This document shows, in pieces, positions 32,432 to 33,695 of a stretch of 33,695 nt of DNA; positions within the stretch are counted from its first letter, which is position 1; each line of letters opens with the position of its first letter. The translations under genes and the position numbers were made by a program. The notes below the pieces were generated by a model. That model was not told where the DNA came from, did not search any database, and saw only the letters and a list, made by a program, of their open reading frames with translations. This DNA is from JBBAFB01 sp041655595. GTDB lineage: Bacteria > Bacillota > DULZ01. The stretch spans positions 1 through 33,695 of the forward strand of contig JBBAFB010000005.1 of assembly GCA_041655595.1 (NCBI GenBank), in the 5' to 3' direction.

Positions 32432-33532
32432 CCTAGACAAGTGGGACAAAACTCCTGTCCCCTTGTCCCAGACCCCTCTATAAATAACACAGCCTATGAA
32501 CAGTAGGCCGACATAGCCCACTAGGGGGTAGAAGACGCCGACCAACTTGCCGAAAGGGAACAAGCTCATTAAGAAAATACCAGTGGATACCAAAACCGCA
32601 AACAGTTTGTTTTTCCTCATGTCCCCGGCAAAAAACCGGCTGCAAACGGTCCACATCATGGTCGAGCAGGATGAAAAAATACCCAATGTGAGAATTATCG
32701 AAAATGCCGCCCCAATAATTTGAGATATTTCCTTTGCAAGATACAAGGTAGGTATCGCCAGCAAAGTTATGTTTGCCGAGTTCAGCAAAATAGCGGTATT
32801 CATGATGGCAATTGTTGCGCTTAATGCAATTGTCCCTAATAATGCCCCAAGCCTAACAGACTCCCTACTTGCTGCTTTGGAGCCCAAGGCCGTAAAATAA
32901 ATACCGCCGCTTAAAAAATTTAAGGACAAATATAACGCCGAACTTAATACCCAGTTGGGCGAAGCTTTAGTGGTCATTAATACTTCCTCGTATTTTCCTA
33001 TTTCCGAGAAACTGCTATAGTCCCTGATGACTGTTGCTCCACCAACAAATAAAGTGAAAATAATGATGATGGGGCTGATTGCAGAGACAATTTTGACCAT
33101 TTTTTCAAAGCCAATCAAATAAGCGGATAAAACCAACACCGACATCAGTGCCGAACCGATATAGGGATTGATACCATAATATTCGTAAAGGGTAGCGCCT
33201 GCCCCGGAGGTAAGCACCGACATAATCAATAACAAAGTAACGGGAATCAGCCAAGTGTATATCGCACCCAGCTTACTTCCGCAAAAGTAAGCAAAGTGAT
33301 CAAAATTGCTCTCTTTATGATCGTAGCCGGTTGTGACAATGACTCGGCTTAAAAACAAAAAACCAAGCAAATTTAATGCCACCACTCCATAGCTGATGTA
33401 TCCGTAACTGGAGAAAAACCGCAGGATCTCTTGACCCGTAGCAAATCCGGAGCCTATTACCCAAGCCATAAAAGCCCCCGTATATATCATTACTTCCTTA
33501 AAATTTGATTTTGATTTCCTTTGCATGGACAT
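32411..33532 (-). CDS. YkvI-type integral membrane protein (LeuT-fold transporter-like)
   Basis: The ATG at 33532 has GGGGAT 8 bases upstream (373 residues). The frame stays open 20 codons upstream, but that part is covered by a hairpin. The protein has 10-11 hydrophobic segments. The first, YTGAFMAWVIGSGFATGQEILRFF, has the broken-helix GSGFATGQE motif of YkvI and LeuT/APC-type transporters, suggesting Na+- or H+-coupled uptake. The substrate is unknown. The last membrane segment ends near FIGCVIYRGVW. The tail after it is encoded by a palindromic repeat and is probably not original. Confidence 0.85.
   Translation of the reverse strand: MSMQRKSKSNFKEVMIYTGAFMAWVIGSGFATGQEILRFFSSYGYISYGVVALNLLGFLFLSRVIVTTGYDHKESNFDHFAYFCGSKLGAIYTWLIPVTLLLIMSVLTSGAGATLYEYYGINPYIGSALMSVLVLSAYLIGFEKMVKIVSAISPIIIIFTLFVGGATVIRDYSSFSEIGKYEEVLMTTKASPNWVLSSALYLSLNFLSGGIYFTALGSKAASRESVRLGALLGTIALSATIAIMNTAILLNSANITLLAIPTLYLAKEISQIIGAAFSIILTLGIFSSCSTMMWTVCSRFFAGDMRKNKLFAVLVSTGIFLMSLFPFGKLVGVFYPLVGYVGLLFIGCVIYRGVWDKGTGVLSHLSRLFQGHF
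32441..32470 (+). repeat. Dispersed palindromic repeat, copy 6
   Basis: This is the full-length family member (GTGGGACAA ... TTGTCCCA), 9 bases after the YyaL-like stop. It is read through by the convergent YkvI-type gene, adding about 10 residues (DKGTGVLSHL) to its C-terminus. Confidence 0.9.
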
Positions 33533-33559
33533 TGCCGCATATCCCCAATCACCACATTT

Positions 33560-33586
33560 AAAAGCAGCCCACAGGCGGCTGCTTTT
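33560..33586. terminator. Hairpin upstream of the YkvI-type gene
   Basis: A perfect 10-bp stem (AAAAGCAGCC with GGCTGCTTTT) and 7-base loop have A and T tracts at the two ends. It can end transcription coming from upstream on the minus strand or act as an attenuator in the leader, about 28 bases before the ATG. Confidence 0.7.
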
Positions 33587-33682
33587 ATTCACAATTATTT
33601 AATTATACCATTAGTTTAATCCAACGGGCTTTAGAAATAAATATTTACATGTATACATTGCTATGAGCATAAATACCATCCC

Positions 33683-33695
33683 GTGGCAGGGGGAC
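33683..33695 (-). repeat. Possible partial repeat copy at window edge
   Basis: GTGGCAGGGGGAC resembles the start of copies 1 and 4 with two bases missing. The window ends before it can be confirmed. Confidence 0.35.

Noticed and set aside
10842..32470. The dispersed GTGGGACAA/TTGTCCCAC repeats as a degenerate CRISPR
   Set aside because: Copies are kilobases apart, in both orientations, with no regular spacers and no cas genes.

Overview
The window reads as chromosomal DNA of an anaerobic, endospore-former-type Bacillota (class Clostridia; the Desulfotomaculum/Peptococcaceae group is my best guess). The reasons are the moderately AT-rich composition, strong AGGAGG-type ribosome binding sites with many GTG/TTG starts, 2-hydroxyacyl-CoA dehydratase/activase proteins, a sigma-54 PAS activator, a YtrA-type GntR-ABC operon and a YkvI-type membrane protein. 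The species assignment is inference. No rRNA, tRNA, CRISPR array, intact insertion sequence or phage gene was seen.

Layout. 1-3025 (+): the end of an FtsX-type ABC permease and its HlyD-like adaptor. 3047-8560 (-): a five-gene operon with two very divergent glycine-decarboxylase (P-protein) halves, a STAS/SpoIIAA-like small protein, an AcoX/ATP-NAD-kinase-like protein and a short-chain dehydrogenase. It is preceded by a clear -24/-12 (sigma-54) promoter. 8561-12134 (-): a terminator, a three-PAS sigma-54 activator that probably controls that operon, and an iron-type alcohol dehydrogenase. 12182-14803 (-): an alkyltransferase-like protein that lacks its catalytic Cys, a DUF6320-type membrane protein and an acyltransferase of the condensation fold. 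15159-20136 (-): a TetR regulator and a split, giant dehydratase activase/dehydratase pair with a probable TetR operator. 20176-22267 (-): a GntR (YtrA-like)/ABC ATPase/ABC permease operon with a palindromic operator at its promoter. 22486-24126 (+): a DUF4349 lipoprotein and a coiled-coil protein built of nested heptad repeats. 24191-28880: a MoaE-like protein (-), then bacterioferritin, a FMN azoreductase, a second ferritin-like protein, a uracil-DNA-glycosylase-superfamily protein and an ECF-S-like membrane protein (all +). 28936-33532: a sorbosone/glucose-dehydrogenase-like beta-propeller (-), a thioredoxin-domain YyaL/SSP411-like protein (+) and a YkvI-type membrane protein (-).

Two things stand out. 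First, the P-protein-like pair keeps the PLP-lysine motif but has lost most of the other signature motifs of true glycine decarboxylase. It has no gcvT or gcvH beside it, and it sits in a sigma-54-controlled operon with unusual partners, so it is the best candidate here for an undescribed pathway. Second, a short palindromic repeat (arms GTGGGACAA / TTGTCCCAC) occurs six to seven times across the window. It sits in gene junctions and in several cases has been absorbed into the ends of reading frames.
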